Shown piece after piece: positions 25,998-34,636 of a stretch of DNA of 64,000 nt; the stretch's first letter is position 1, and the number at the start of each line of letters is the position of its first letter. A program made the position numbers and the translations under genes. A model generated the notes under the pieces. That model ran no database searches, was not told the DNA's origin, and saw nothing but the letters and a program-made list of their open reading frames with translations. Origin of the DNA: Acidobacteriota bacterium (GTDB lineage Bacteria > Acidobacteriota > Terriglobia > Terriglobales > Acidobacteriaceae); assembly GCA_013288805.1 (NCBI GenBank), contig JABDBE010000003.1:47031-111030 (forward strand), read 5' to 3'.

Positions 25998-28016
25998 ATG
26001 GCACGCCGCTCTCGAACTCAGCCGCTCCGCATCGCCATCGACACTGGCGGCACGTTTACTGACTGTGTGTGGGTGGAGCGCGGCCGCATCCGAATGCTGA
26101 AAGTTTTTTCGACGCCTGACGATCCTTCGCGAGCCATCGCGGAAGCGCTGGAAAAGATCGGCAGCCGTGACTCGTTGATCCTGCTTCACGGCACTACCGT
26201 CGGCACGAACACATTATTACAGCGGAAGGGAGCGCGCGTGGCGTTGGTCACAACCGCTGGCTTCGAGGACGTGATCGAGATCGGGCGGCAGGCGCGTCCC
26301 AAACTGTACGATTTTTTCTTCGACCGGGTTGAACCGCTGGTCGCGACGGATCTGCGTTTTGGGGTGGCTGAACGTGTGAGCAGTGATGGAGAAGTTCTGC
26401 TTGCGCCTTCGCTAGCGCATCTGCGTGACTTAAAAAACAAGGTGCTCGCGAGAAAGCCGGAGGCGATTGCGATCTCATTGCTGTTTTCGTTTGCCAATCC
26501 CAGGAACGAGGCTTCGGTCGCGGCCAGGTTGCAAGACCTGGGCGCGCCGCTTTCGATTTCCCATGAGATTCTGCCTGAGTTTCGCGAATATGAACGCGCG
26601 AGTACGGTCGTGGTGAATGCGTATCTGCAGCCGGTAATGGAGCGATACCTGGAAAGCCTTGATGCTCGTGTGCGGGCACGGAGCGGAATGCGTCGTGATG
26701 CGAGTGCCCGGATTTTTGTGATGCAATCCAGCGGCGGAATTACGGCGCTGGGTTCCGCCGTTCGCGAACCTGTGCGAACTGTGCTGTCTGGTCCCGCGGG
26801 AGGAGTCGTGGGAGCTTTGGCTATGGCGCGCCGCAGCGGATGCGAACGAATTATTTCGTTCGATATGGGCGGCACCTCGACCGACGTTGCGTTGGTGGAC
26901 GGAGAAGTACGCGGAGGCAATCAAGCCGAGATTGCAGGCCTGCCGGTTGGTGTACCCATGCTCGACATTCAAACAGTGGGCGCCGGCGGAGGTTCTATCG
27001 CGCGATTCGATGCAGCGGGGGCGCTGCGCGTGGGGCCCGAGTCCGCTGGTGCTGATCCGGGTCCCATTTGCTATGGTCGTGGAACTCAGCCGACAGTCAC
27101 GGATGCGAATCTGATATTGGGGCGTTTGCAGCCGCATCGTTTTCTTGGCGGCGATTTCACACTCGATCTGGAACGCACGCGCCGAGTGGTATCCGCATGG
27201 CTAAAGCAGCGGCGCTCTAAACTTTCGCTCGAACAGTTTGCCGCAGGCATCATTCGGGTAGTGAACGCAACCATGGAGAAAGCCATTCGCGTGGTGTCGA
27301 TTGAGCGGGGCTACGATCCTCGAGAGTATGTCCTGCTCGCATTCGGCGGAGCAGGCGGACTGCACGCCTGCGAATTGGCTGCGAGTTTGCATATCCCGCG
27401 AGTGATTGTGCCTGCGCGGCCGGGGGCTCTGTCCGCCTTCGGCATTCTGGTCAGCGATGTGGTGAAGGACTATTCGCGGACCGTGCTCTTGCGGACTTTG
27501 GATGAACTTCCGTTGAGACGGCTGAACGACGAATTCAGCAAATTGCGCCGCAAAGCAGAGCAAGATTTTCGAAGTGAGGGCTGGAAGAGCAGCATCCGGT
27601 ATCAGCTTAGTGTGGACGTTCGTTACCGGGGCCAAGGGTATGAACTCAACGTTCCCTTTACTCGCAGGCTGATCGCAGCGTTTTGTCGCGAGCACGAGCG
27701 CCATTATGGCTACAGCTATCCGGCCCGCGACATTGAGTTGGTCACGCTGCGCCTGCGGGCGATTGTGAAATCTCCGCAGCCGAGCCTGAGCAGGTCCCGC
27801 GTGAGCCCCGCGCAGAGCAGTGGCGATCGTGAATCGAGGTCGGTCTTTTTCGCGGGCGTGAAAATTCGAACCGCAACCTACGATCGGAATTCACTGCAGC
27901 CCGGCCGGAAGTATTCGGGTCCGGCAATAATCACGGAATACAGCGCGACGACGGTTGTGCCTCCTCGCGCGAAATTTTGGCTGGATAGAGACGGGAACAT
28001 GTTCGTCCAGACCTAG
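25998..28016 (+). CDS. Hydantoinase/5-oxoprolinase family protein, A-type subunit
   Basis: A 672-residue ATP-dependent ring-opening enzyme subunit (HyuA / oxoprolinase N-terminal class). It shows the ASKHA phosphate loop IAIDTGGTFTDCVWV at the N-terminus, HGTTVGTNTLLQRKGARVAL near 66, YLQPVMERYLESL, the QSSGGI motif near 245, SGPAGGVVGALAMARR, SFDMGGTSTDVALVDG and the acidic GAGGGSIAR and ADPGPICYGRG blocks. It likely hydrolyses a hydantoin, oxoproline or related lactam with ATP. The partner HyuB subunit is not adjacent. ATG at 25998 is used; a TTG three codons earlier is possible. Confidence 0.9.
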   Translation: MARRSRTQPLRIAIDTGGTFTDCVWVERGRIRMLKVFSTPDDPSRAIAEALEKIGSRDSLILLHGTTVGTNTLLQRKGARVALVTTAGFEDVIEIGRQARPKLYDFFFDRVEPLVATDLRFGVAERVSSDGEVLLAPSLAHLRDLKNKVLARKPEAIAISLLFSFANPRNEASVAARLQDLGAPLSISHEILPEFREYERASTVVVNAYLQPVMERYLESLDARVRARSGMRRDASARIFVMQSSGGITALGSAVREPVRTVLSGPAGGVVGALAMARRSGCERIISFDMGGTSTDVALVDGEVRGGNQAEIAGLPVGVPMLDIQTVGAGGGSIARFDAAGALRVGPESAGADPGPICYGRGTQPTVTDANLILGRLQPHRFLGGDFTLDLERTRRVVSAWLKQRRSKLSLEQFAAGIIRVVNATMEKAIRVVSIERGYDPREYVLLAFGGAGGLHACELAASLHIPRVIVPARPGALSAFGILVSDVVKDYSRTVLLRTLDELPLRRLNDEFSKLRRKAEQDFRSEGWKSSIRYQLSVDVRYRGQGYELNVPFTRRLIAAFCREHERHYGYSYPARDIELVTLRLRAIVKSPQPSLSRSRVSPAQSSGDRESRSVFFAGVKIRTATYDRNSLQPGRKYSGPAIITEYSATTVVPPRAKFWLDRDGNMFVQT

Positions 28017-28124
28017 GCGCCGCATCCCGCATCGGCCGCGGACAGAAGTGCCCGTTCTACACTCAAATGTTTCAATCTGGTTACAATCGGGGCAATATTG
28101 TGACAGCCCGGCTACAATACCCGT

Positions 28125-28817
28125 GTGAAACCAAGCATCTTTGTGGTTGAAGACGATCCCGATATCTCTCGGCTGGTGCGCCATCACCTGGAGGGCGCGG
28201 GATTCGTGGTCAAAGTATTTGCGACGGGCAACACCGTGGTCATGGAATCGGAACGGCAGAGGCCCACCCTTTTCATTCTCGACATTATGGTACCGGGAAG
28301 GGATGGGCTCGAGCTCTGCCGTCAAATTCGGCAAACTCCATTGCTGGCGTCGACTCCGGTGATTTTTCTCACGGCGAAAAGCGGCGAAGCCGATCGCATT
28401 CTGGGCCTCGAACTCGGCGCGGATGATTATATTCCGAAGCCCTTCAGCCCGCGCGAACTGGTGGCGAGAGTGAAAGCCGTTCTGCGCCGTTTCGAGCGCC
28501 CGCTCTCGCAGTCGCCGTTAAAAGTAGGAGAGATTGAAATCGATCCGAGTGCGATGACGCTTTCGGTACGCGGTCAACTGGTGGGGACGACGGCCACGGA
28601 ATTCCGCCTGTTGGATTATTTTGCGCGACACATCGGGCGTGTGTTTACCCGCGATCAGCTTCTTGATTCGGTCTGGCGGGACACAGCTTACGTCACGCCG
28701 CGTTCGGTGGATGTTTACGTGCGGCGCATTCGCGAGAAGATCGAGCCCGACCCCGAGAGCCCGCGTTATTTGAAGACGGTGCGCGGGGCAGGCTATCGCT
28801 TCGAGGCACCTAAGTGA
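28125..28817 (+). CDS. phoB: PhoB-type response regulator
   Basis: A 230-residue OmpR/PhoB-class regulator. The receiver domain (1-118) has acidic pocket Glu9-Asp10-Asp11, phospho-acceptor Asp53 (FILDIMVPGRDG) and the KPF lysine near 107. The winged-helix DNA-binding domain (about 132-228) has TEFRLLDYFARHIGRVFTRDQLL and ends VRGAGYRFEAPK. The GTG start shows no ribosome site, and the preceding 60 bp carry repeated CAAT-containing units. The stop codon overlaps the GTG of the kinase gene by four bases, so they are translationally coupled. Assignment to phosphate control rests on the kinase and on the PhoU gene that follows. Confidence 0.9.
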   Translation: MKPSIFVVEDDPDISRLVRHHLEGAGFVVKVFATGNTVVMESERQRPTLFILDIMVPGRDGLELCRQIRQTPLLASTPVIFLTAKSGEADRILGLELGADDYIPKPFSPRELVARVKAVLRRFERPLSQSPLKVGEIEIDPSAMTLSVRGQLVGTTATEFRLLDYFARHIGRVFTRDQLLDSVWRDTAYVTPRSVDVYVRRIREKIEPDPESPRYLKTVRGAGYRFEAPK

Positions 28818-30547
28818 GAAGCCGGCTCTTCTTGCGGCTGCTGGCCGCCTTTGCCTTGGTGATTGTAGCGGCCACCGTGACTCTTGATTTCTCAGTGCGG
28901 CGCGCCTGGGAAAACTCACTGCGGCAGGAAATCGACCGCAGCTTGAGACAGAAGACATTGATGTTCGCGAACCGGGTAAATACGGACAGCGAACACAATC
29001 TTCAAGACCTCGTCTCGCAGGTAAGCCACGCGGCTGGCGCGCGGGCTACAGTCATCGATGTAACCGGCAAAGTCCTGGCGGACTCTGAAGCAGCCCCATC
29101 GGTGATGGAGAATCTTGGGCAGACGCCCGAGTTCGCCGCGGCCTTGAAAGGAGAAGTCGGAACTGACACGCGCTCCAGCGGAAACGTGGGAATCGAATTC
29201 CTTTATGTGGCCGCACCGATTTCCGGCGGAGCAGCCCGTTTGGCCGATTCATTATCCGATCTTGGAGCTGCCACATCGTCGCTTCGTAAGACGCTGCTGA
29301 CGGGTTCGGCACTCGCATTTCTGCTCGCGCTGGTGCTGGCTGGAGTGTTGGCCCAGCTCACGGCGCGGCGGCTGCAACGGATTGTGGAGTTTGCCAACAA
29401 GATCGCCAGCGGCGAACTGACTGCGCGGATCGCTGAGCCTTCGGGCGATGAAATTGGACAACTCGCCGCGGCGCTTGATAAGACGGCGCGGCATGTGGAA
29501 AACAATTTCGCCGCCTTGCGAACCAGCCAGCGCCAGCTTGAAACCTTGCTGAACAGCATGGAGGACGCGGTGATCGCGGTTGGCCCCGACGAGCGCGTGC
29601 AGTGGGCGAATCAGAGGATGGATAGCCTGGTTCCGCGACGGACGCGACTGAATGTCCCGATCGTTGAGACGGTGCGCGATCCTGATTTCCTGCGCGCAGT
29701 GCTGGGGGCGAGCGTGACTCGCAAAGTGATCACTGCGCGAGCGACTTCCATCATTCCTGCGCACACATTCGACGTGACCGCCGCTCCCATGCCGGGCGGC
29801 GGCGCGGTCGCCGTTCTGCGTGACTTGACCGAGACTGAGCGGATTGAGAAAACCCGCCGCGATTTCATTGCGAACGTTTCCCACGAATTACGAACGCCGT
29901 TGACCTCCATTCAGGGCTATGCCGAAACTTTGCTCGACAGTTCGCCGGAAAATAACCACTCTCGCGAGTTTCTCGAAATTATTCGCAAGAATGCCCATCG
30001 CATGTCTCGCCTGACCGAAGATCTGCTGACCCTGGCGCGAGTAGAATCGCGGGAGCAACGTTTTGACATTCAGCCGGTGGCAGCGGCGGAGATTCTGCAG
30101 GAAGCGGTGCAGAATTTCCGTGAACTGGCACGGGCACATGGCATCGACTTGCAGGTGGAGGACTCGGCGCCGGATTTGGTCGACGCTGATCGCGAGGCCA
30201 TCCACCAGGTTTTCTCGAACCTTATCGACAACGCGCTCAAATATGCGGCATCGGGTGGCCGGCTGGTGCTGGGAGCGAGGCGTTCCGAACGTGGAGTTGA
30301 ATTCTATGTGCGCGACTTCGGCCCCGGCATTCCGTACGAGCACTTGCCGCGATTATTCGAGCGCTTTTACCGCGTGGACAAAGCTCGCTCTCGTGAATCT
30401 GGGGGCACCGGGCTGGGGCTCGCGATCGCGAAGCATATCGTGCTGGCCCACGATGGCACGATTCGTGCCGAGAGCGAACTCAACCATGGTTCGGTGTTTT
30501 TGTTTACTCTGCCGCTAGCCACCGATTCTTCGCCTGCGTCAGCGTGA
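28814..30547 (+). CDS. phoR: PhoR-type sensor histidine kinase
   Basis: A 577-residue membrane kinase. It has two transmembrane helices (about 6-24 and 160-182) bounding a periplasmic sensor of about 135 residues, a HAMP domain (RRLQRIVEFANKIASGELTARIAE), a PAS domain (about 240-340), a dimerisation domain with His357 in NVSHELRTPLTSIQGYAETL, and an HATPase domain with NLIDNALKYA, GPGIPYEHLPRLFERFYRVD and GGTGLGLAIAKHIV. This is the PhoR/VicK layout. GTG start, overlapping the regulator stop by four bases. The large periplasmic domain is more like PhoR of Gram-positives than E. coli PhoR. Confidence 0.9.
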   Translation: MRSRLFLRLLAAFALVIVAATVTLDFSVRRAWENSLRQEIDRSLRQKTLMFANRVNTDSEHNLQDLVSQVSHAAGARATVIDVTGKVLADSEAAPSVMENLGQTPEFAAALKGEVGTDTRSSGNVGIEFLYVAAPISGGAARLADSLSDLGAATSSLRKTLLTGSALAFLLALVLAGVLAQLTARRLQRIVEFANKIASGELTARIAEPSGDEIGQLAAALDKTARHVENNFAALRTSQRQLETLLNSMEDAVIAVGPDERVQWANQRMDSLVPRRTRLNVPIVETVRDPDFLRAVLGASVTRKVITARATSIIPAHTFDVTAAPMPGGGAVAVLRDLTETERIEKTRRDFIANVSHELRTPLTSIQGYAETLLDSSPENNHSREFLEIIRKNAHRMSRLTEDLLTLARVESREQRFDIQPVAAAEILQEAVQNFRELARAHGIDLQVEDSAPDLVDADREAIHQVFSNLIDNALKYAASGGRLVLGARRSERGVEFYVRDFGPGIPYEHLPRLFERFYRVDKARSRESGGTGLGLAIAKHIVLAHDGTIRAESELNHGSVFLFTLPLATDSSPASA

Positions 30548-30639
30548 GGCGAGAGTGCTTTCCGTCAGATTCTGACTAGGGCCGGATTTCTGCTGGCGTC
30601 GCGGACACCGAACCCACATCTGCGACGCAGGCCCGAGAA

Positions 30640-30656
30640 TTTACAAGCTTTTAACA
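30640..30656 (+). promoter_or_regulatory. Pho-box-like direct repeat upstream of phoU
   Basis: TTTACA-AGCTT-TTAACA forms two hexamers of TTnACA type with 11-bp period, the spacing used by PhoB/PhoP-class regulators. It lies in the non-coding gap between the kinase and phoU, about 110 bp before the phoU start. Recognition by the adjacent regulator is inference. Confidence 0.4.
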
Positions 30657-30767
30657 ACATCCTTGAAACAAAGGACCTATGCTTGTTGCGTGAGCATTAC
30701 TACAGGACGGCAGCGAAGACGACCGAATGCGGTGCGGCCGCCATTCCGTGAGCCGAGGGATTTTGTG

Positions 30768-31493
30768 ATGAGTACTGCCGCCGTCAACACTCCAGTACCT
30801 GAGCCTGCCTATTCGCATCTGGTCAAGCGAACCATTGAAGCCTGCGCGGTTGCCAAGGACGCGGCTGCGGCTGCGGCGGAGGGCATCGCGACCGGATCTT
30901 CGCCGCTGCTTAACACGATTCGAGAGCGCGAGAAACAACTCGACCTGCTGGACCGCGAAATCGACGATGGGGTTACGCTCGCGATCACGCAGGTGTCTGG
31001 AACCGAGGCTCGTGAATTGCTGGCCTGCATGAAATTTATGATCAGCCTGGAGCGCATCGGAGATTTGCTGCTCAGTTTTGCCAGCAGCGCGCAATCGGCC
31101 GGTCCGCGGATCGATCCGCAGGATACTCACGACCTTACGCACATGGCAACCGTGCTGGAAAAGATGCTGTCCGATGTGGGCGCGGCTTTTGCTACTCGGG
31201 ATGTGAAGAAAGCTATCGACGTGTTGCGCGCCGACGCCGAGATGGACCGGCTGCGAAATTTGATCTTCCTTCGGCACATCGAAAACCCTGAAGGCTCGCA
31301 GCGCCAGGCGAGTTTGCAAGTCATCTTTATGACCCAATCGCTCGAGCGCGCCGGGGATCACGCCAAAAACCTGGCCGAGGAAGTCTGCCACTTCGTCAGC
31401 GGCCACACCATCCGCCATGTCATGATGACCTATGACAAGCCAATCGAGCAGATGTTTTTGGATTGGCTTCGCCACCGCGAAGAAATGCAATAG
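30768..31493 (+). CDS. phoU: PhoU-like phosphate signalling protein
   Basis: A 241-residue helical protein of the PhoU family: two three-helix repeats with the acidic motifs MISLERIGDLLLSFA near 88 and TQSLERAGDHAKNLAEEVCHF near 187 (E/D-R-x-G-D metal-binding signature). It normally links the Pst transporter to PhoR and represses the regulon when phosphate is ample. The ATG at 30768 has GAGGGA eight bases before it; the frame is open further upstream but without a ribosome site. It follows phoB-phoR by 220 bp, with its own candidate Pho box. No pst genes are in the window. Confidence 0.88.
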   Translation: MSTAAVNTPVPEPAYSHLVKRTIEACAVAKDAAAAAAEGIATGSSPLLNTIREREKQLDLLDREIDDGVTLAITQVSGTEARELLACMKFMISLERIGDLLLSFASSAQSAGPRIDPQDTHDLTHMATVLEKMLSDVGAAFATRDVKKAIDVLRADAEMDRLRNLIFLRHIENPEGSQRQASLQVIFMTQSLERAGDHAKNLAEEVCHFVSGHTIRHVMMTYDKPIEQMFLDWLRHREEMQ

Positions 31494-31579
31494 ACGTTCT
31501 GCGTTAGAGCAATCTGCACAGCGAATTTTTCCAGAAACCTTCGACTTTGACTTGTTAAACTTTCTGGCGTTGCCCAAGA

Positions 31580-32125
31580 ATGAATTTAACTCTCCGCCAG
31601 GCCGTCGCCGCCGACATTCCGGCTCTTCGTGTGCTCATTGATGCGTCGGTCCGCGAACTGCAGGCGGCAGATTACACGCCGGCTCAGATCGAAGGGGCAC
31701 TGCAAAGCGTCTACGGGGTGGACAGCCAGTTGATCGCGGATGAAACGTATTTTGTCGTGGAAGCTGAGGCGGCAATCGTGGGCTGCGGCGGGTGGAGCAA
31801 ACGCAAAACCCTTTTTGGCGGCGACCGCTGGACCGGACGGGAAGATGCATTGCTGAATCCTCAGCGCGACGCCGCAAAGATACGCGCCTTCTTCGTCCAT
31901 CCCAAATGGGTGCGACGGGGGATTGGCAGCATGATCCTTGAAGCCTGCGAAGGGGCGGCAGCAGCCGCGGGCTTCACTCGATGCGAAATGGGAGCGACGC
32001 TGACTGGTGTGCCGCTTTACCGCGCGAGAGGTTATGTTGCGCTAGAGAATCTTGAGGCTCCGCTGGCAAACGGTGAATCGCTCACAGTCGTTCGCATGGA
32101 AAAGCGGATGAGTTCAAAAAAGTAA
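31580..32125 (+). CDS. GNAT-family N-acetyltransferase
   Basis: A 181-residue acetyltransferase. The acetyl-CoA motif is FFVHPKWVRRGIGSMILEACEGAA (R-R-G-I-G core near residue 112), followed by GATLTGVPLYRARGYVALE. The N-terminus (LRQAVAADIPALRVLIDASVREL) is typical of a GNAT beta1-alpha1. Between residues 64 and 95 it has the CGGWSKRKTLFGGD segment common to a sub-group found near other acetyltransferases. The substrate is unknown. The ribosome site is weak. Confidence 0.88.
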   Translation: MNLTLRQAVAADIPALRVLIDASVRELQAADYTPAQIEGALQSVYGVDSQLIADETYFVVEAEAAIVGCGGWSKRKTLFGGDRWTGREDALLNPQRDAAKIRAFFVHPKWVRRGIGSMILEACEGAAAAAGFTRCEMGATLTGVPLYRARGYVALENLEAPLANGESLTVVRMEKRMSSKK

Positions 32126-32174
32126 GTCAGTAATTCCGCCCGCGGCTGCGCCCTGCTATCCTGCTGCCGACGAC

Positions 32175-33422
32175 ATGCTTCTCATTCCTTCCACGGCGGT
32201 GCCGGATGCCCGAGTGGCTGCGGCATACATCATCTTTCTGGCGAGCTATTTGGTCTTTGCGATCGGGAAGTTTCCCGGGCTGAAGATTGATCGGCCGGGC
32301 GCGGCAATCATTGGGGCTGTTGCCATGATCGCGTTCCGCGTGGTGCAGCCTTCGGATGCGCTGCGCTTCATCGACTTCTCCACTCTGGTGCTTCTGTTTT
32401 CGATGATGCTGATTGTGGGCAATCTGCGGCTGGTGGGCTTTTTCGAGTGGAATGCGGAAGTTGTCCTGCAGCGTTTGAAGCCGACGCATCTGTTGCCCGC
32501 AGTGATTTTTACTTGCGGATTTCTTTCTGCATTTCTGGTGAACGATATTGTTTGCCTGGTGATGGTTCCCTTCGTGCTCGGCATCACGCGACGTATGCGA
32601 TTGCAGCCTCTGCCATACCTGCTGGCAGTCGCAACCGCGTCGAACATCGGCAGCGTGGCCACGATTACGGGTAATCCGCAGAACATGCTGATCGGATCTT
32701 TCTCCAGCATTCGTTATTACGATTTTCTTTTTCATCTGGCGCCGGTTGCCGTTGTAGGACTATTTCTCGATTGGGCCGTTTTGCACTGGATTCATATGCG
32801 GAAAGTCGAATTGCCGCCCGAAACGGACGAAAGAATTCCATTGCCCACACTGGATCTGTCGCACCTGACCAAGCCTGTGATTGTGGTGAGTGTCGTGGTC
32901 ATCGGATTCTTTTTCGGCGTGCCTCCGGCGATGATGGCGGCGCTCGGCGCGGCCGCGTTGCTGATTACCCGCACCCTTGAACCGCGCAAGCTTTATCAGG
33001 AAGTGGATTGGGGACTGCTGGTGTTTTTTATCGGGCTATTTCTGATCGTAGGCGGAGCGGAAAATGCGGGCATCGTCCGACAATTGCTCGGGCTGGCGGA
33101 ACATTGGAACTTGCAAAAGCTGGGCACATTCACGGTGGTGGTTGCACTGTTCAGTAACATCGTCAGCAACGTGCCCGCGGTAATGCTGCTGAAATCGTTG
33201 ATCCCAGGCTTCAGCAATCCGCATACGGCCTGGTTGGCTTTGGCCATGGCTTCAACGCTCGCGGGCAATCTCACGATCACGGGAAGCGTGGCTAATCTCA
33301 TTGTGGTGGAGAGCGCCAAGCCGCAAATGGAGATTGGGTTCTGGGATTATTTTCGGGTAGGTTTGCCCATTACGCTGGCGACTCTGGCGGTGGGATGGGC
33401 GTGGCTGACTTCGATTCACTGA
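32175..33422 (+). CDS. ArsB/NhaD-superfamily (SLC13-like) anion transporter
   Basis: A 415-residue integral membrane protein with about ten to eleven hydrophobic helices. Ion-transporter-superfamily hallmarks occur in both halves: FLSAFLVNDIVCLVMVPFVL with ATASNIGSVATITGNPQNMLIG (first repeat), and NIVSNVPAVMLLKSL with STLAGNLTITGSVANLIVVE (second repeat). The inverted repeats with helical hairpins N-x-P and SNxG are characteristic of the family, which moves arsenite, citrate, silicate or other anions. The substrate cannot be told. It follows the acetyltransferase by 49 bp on the same strand. Confidence 0.88.
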   Translation: MLLIPSTAVPDARVAAAYIIFLASYLVFAIGKFPGLKIDRPGAAIIGAVAMIAFRVVQPSDALRFIDFSTLVLLFSMMLIVGNLRLVGFFEWNAEVVLQRLKPTHLLPAVIFTCGFLSAFLVNDIVCLVMVPFVLGITRRMRLQPLPYLLAVATASNIGSVATITGNPQNMLIGSFSSIRYYDFLFHLAPVAVVGLFLDWAVLHWIHMRKVELPPETDERIPLPTLDLSHLTKPVIVVSVVVIGFFFGVPPAMMAALGAAALLITRTLEPRKLYQEVDWGLLVFFIGLFLIVGGAENAGIVRQLLGLAEHWNLQKLGTFTVVVALFSNIVSNVPAVMLLKSLIPGFSNPHTAWLALAMASTLAGNLTITGSVANLIVVESAKPQMEIGFWDYFRVGLPITLATLAVGWAWLTSIH

Positions 33423-33524
33423 GGACCTCGATGTTTACGCGCAAGGACCACCGCATCTTGAGACATACTGGTTTCCAAAACTTTGTTTGCATCCGGGCCA
33501 ACTCCGGCGATAATACCTAGAGCT

Positions 33525-34547
33525 GTGGACCGTTATTCCATTCTCGATACAAGTTCGCCAGGCGCAACCGCGGGAGTGCCTCCGCCCGTTTTAAGCACGA
33601 CCCACGAACCGGCTTCACCGATACAATCTCTGCGCTTGTCTGCGGATGACAGTGGCAAATCGCTGACTGAGATGGCGCAACGCGACCTTGAAGCTGCGCT
33701 GCAGCTGTTGGCGGAGCGCGCGCAATACATTACTGGGGCGTCGGGAGCGGCGATCGCTCTGCTCGAAGAGAGCGAAATGATTTGCCGCGGCAGCGCGGGT
33801 CCTTCGGCTCCGGCGTTGGGAGCGGAAGTACAAGTGAAGTCGGGTCTGACTGGCGAAAGCGTACGCACCCGGCAAGTCCTACGCTGCGACGACGCGGAGA
33901 CCGATTCGCGGGTCAACCGCGAGAGTTGCCGCACTCTGGGCATCAAGTCGGTCATGGTGGTGCCGTTGGTTCGTGAACAGGAAGTCATCGGTGTGTTCGA
34001 ACTATTCGCAGACCGCGCTAACGCTTTCGAGGAGCGCGATGTCACGGCGCTTGAGCGGCTGGCTGAGATGGTACAGACCGGGGTGGAGCATGCCGAGGCG
34101 GCCAAGCGGGCGCTGCAGGAGATTGCGGCGAAAAACGAACCGGCCGCTGCCGAACAGAATCAATCCGAGCCTGCGCCTGTATCGGCAGAACCAGAGATAA
34201 GCACGGTCGCGCCAGTTGCGAGCGTGCCCGAGGCGAAAGCTCCAGATGCAGCAGCGGTCATGCCCGCTGTGCCCGAGCCAGTGCGGGCGCCGGAACTCGA
34301 TAAGATCCGAAAATGCGAGGCCTGCGGATTCCCGGTCTCAGAAGGCCGCACTCTCTGTCTCGACTGCGAGGCCGCTCGACTTTCGGGCGACGTGCCATCA
34401 CCTCTGGCTGGCGGTCAGCCACCGGCCTTTCTTGCCAAGTTCGAAAATCGGAAGGAACAAGGTTGGCTTGGGTCTCACATCTACACTATAGGAACCGTGC
34501 TGATTATCGTCCTCACCGTCGTGCTCGTCGTGCTTCGACTGCGTTAG
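33525..34547 (+). CDS. GAF-domain protein with zinc ribbon and C-terminal membrane anchor
   Basis: A 340-residue protein. Residues about 45-190 form a GAF domain (LQLLAERAQYITGASGAAIALLEE; GLTGESVRTRQVLRCDDAE; VMVVPLVREQEVIGVFELFAD). A Pro/Ala/Glu-rich linker (200-270) follows. Then a Cys4 zinc ribbon (CEACGFPVSEGRTLCLDC, about 278-295) precedes a C-terminal transmembrane helix (IYTIGTVLIIVLTVVLVVLRLR). The protein should be tail-anchored with the GAF domain in the cytoplasm. GAF domains bind small ligands or sense redox or nitrogen oxides; the ligand is unknown. The GTG at 33525 is favoured; the frame continues 14 codons further upstream to a TTG with no ribosome site. Confidence 0.78.
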   Translation: MDRYSILDTSSPGATAGVPPPVLSTTHEPASPIQSLRLSADDSGKSLTEMAQRDLEAALQLLAERAQYITGASGAAIALLEESEMICRGSAGPSAPALGAEVQVKSGLTGESVRTRQVLRCDDAETDSRVNRESCRTLGIKSVMVVPLVREQEVIGVFELFADRANAFEERDVTALERLAEMVQTGVEHAEAAKRALQEIAAKNEPAAAEQNQSEPAPVSAEPEISTVAPVASVPEAKAPDAAAVMPAVPEPVRAPELDKIRKCEACGFPVSEGRTLCLDCEAARLSGDVPSPLAGGQPPAFLAKFENRKEQGWLGSHIYTIGTVLIIVLTVVLVVLRLR

Positions 34548-34636
34548 TCCCCAAAAAGCAAAACGCGAACGCTATGCTTTGCGCTCTAGTTCGCGGCCTT
34601 TCGATATAATCCGCCCTTCAGTGCCGGGGGTGGTTT

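Noticed and set aside
28071..28124. Promoter boxes before phoB
   Set aside because: Several CAAT-containing units and a TACAAT are present, but no -35/-10 pair has correct spacing.
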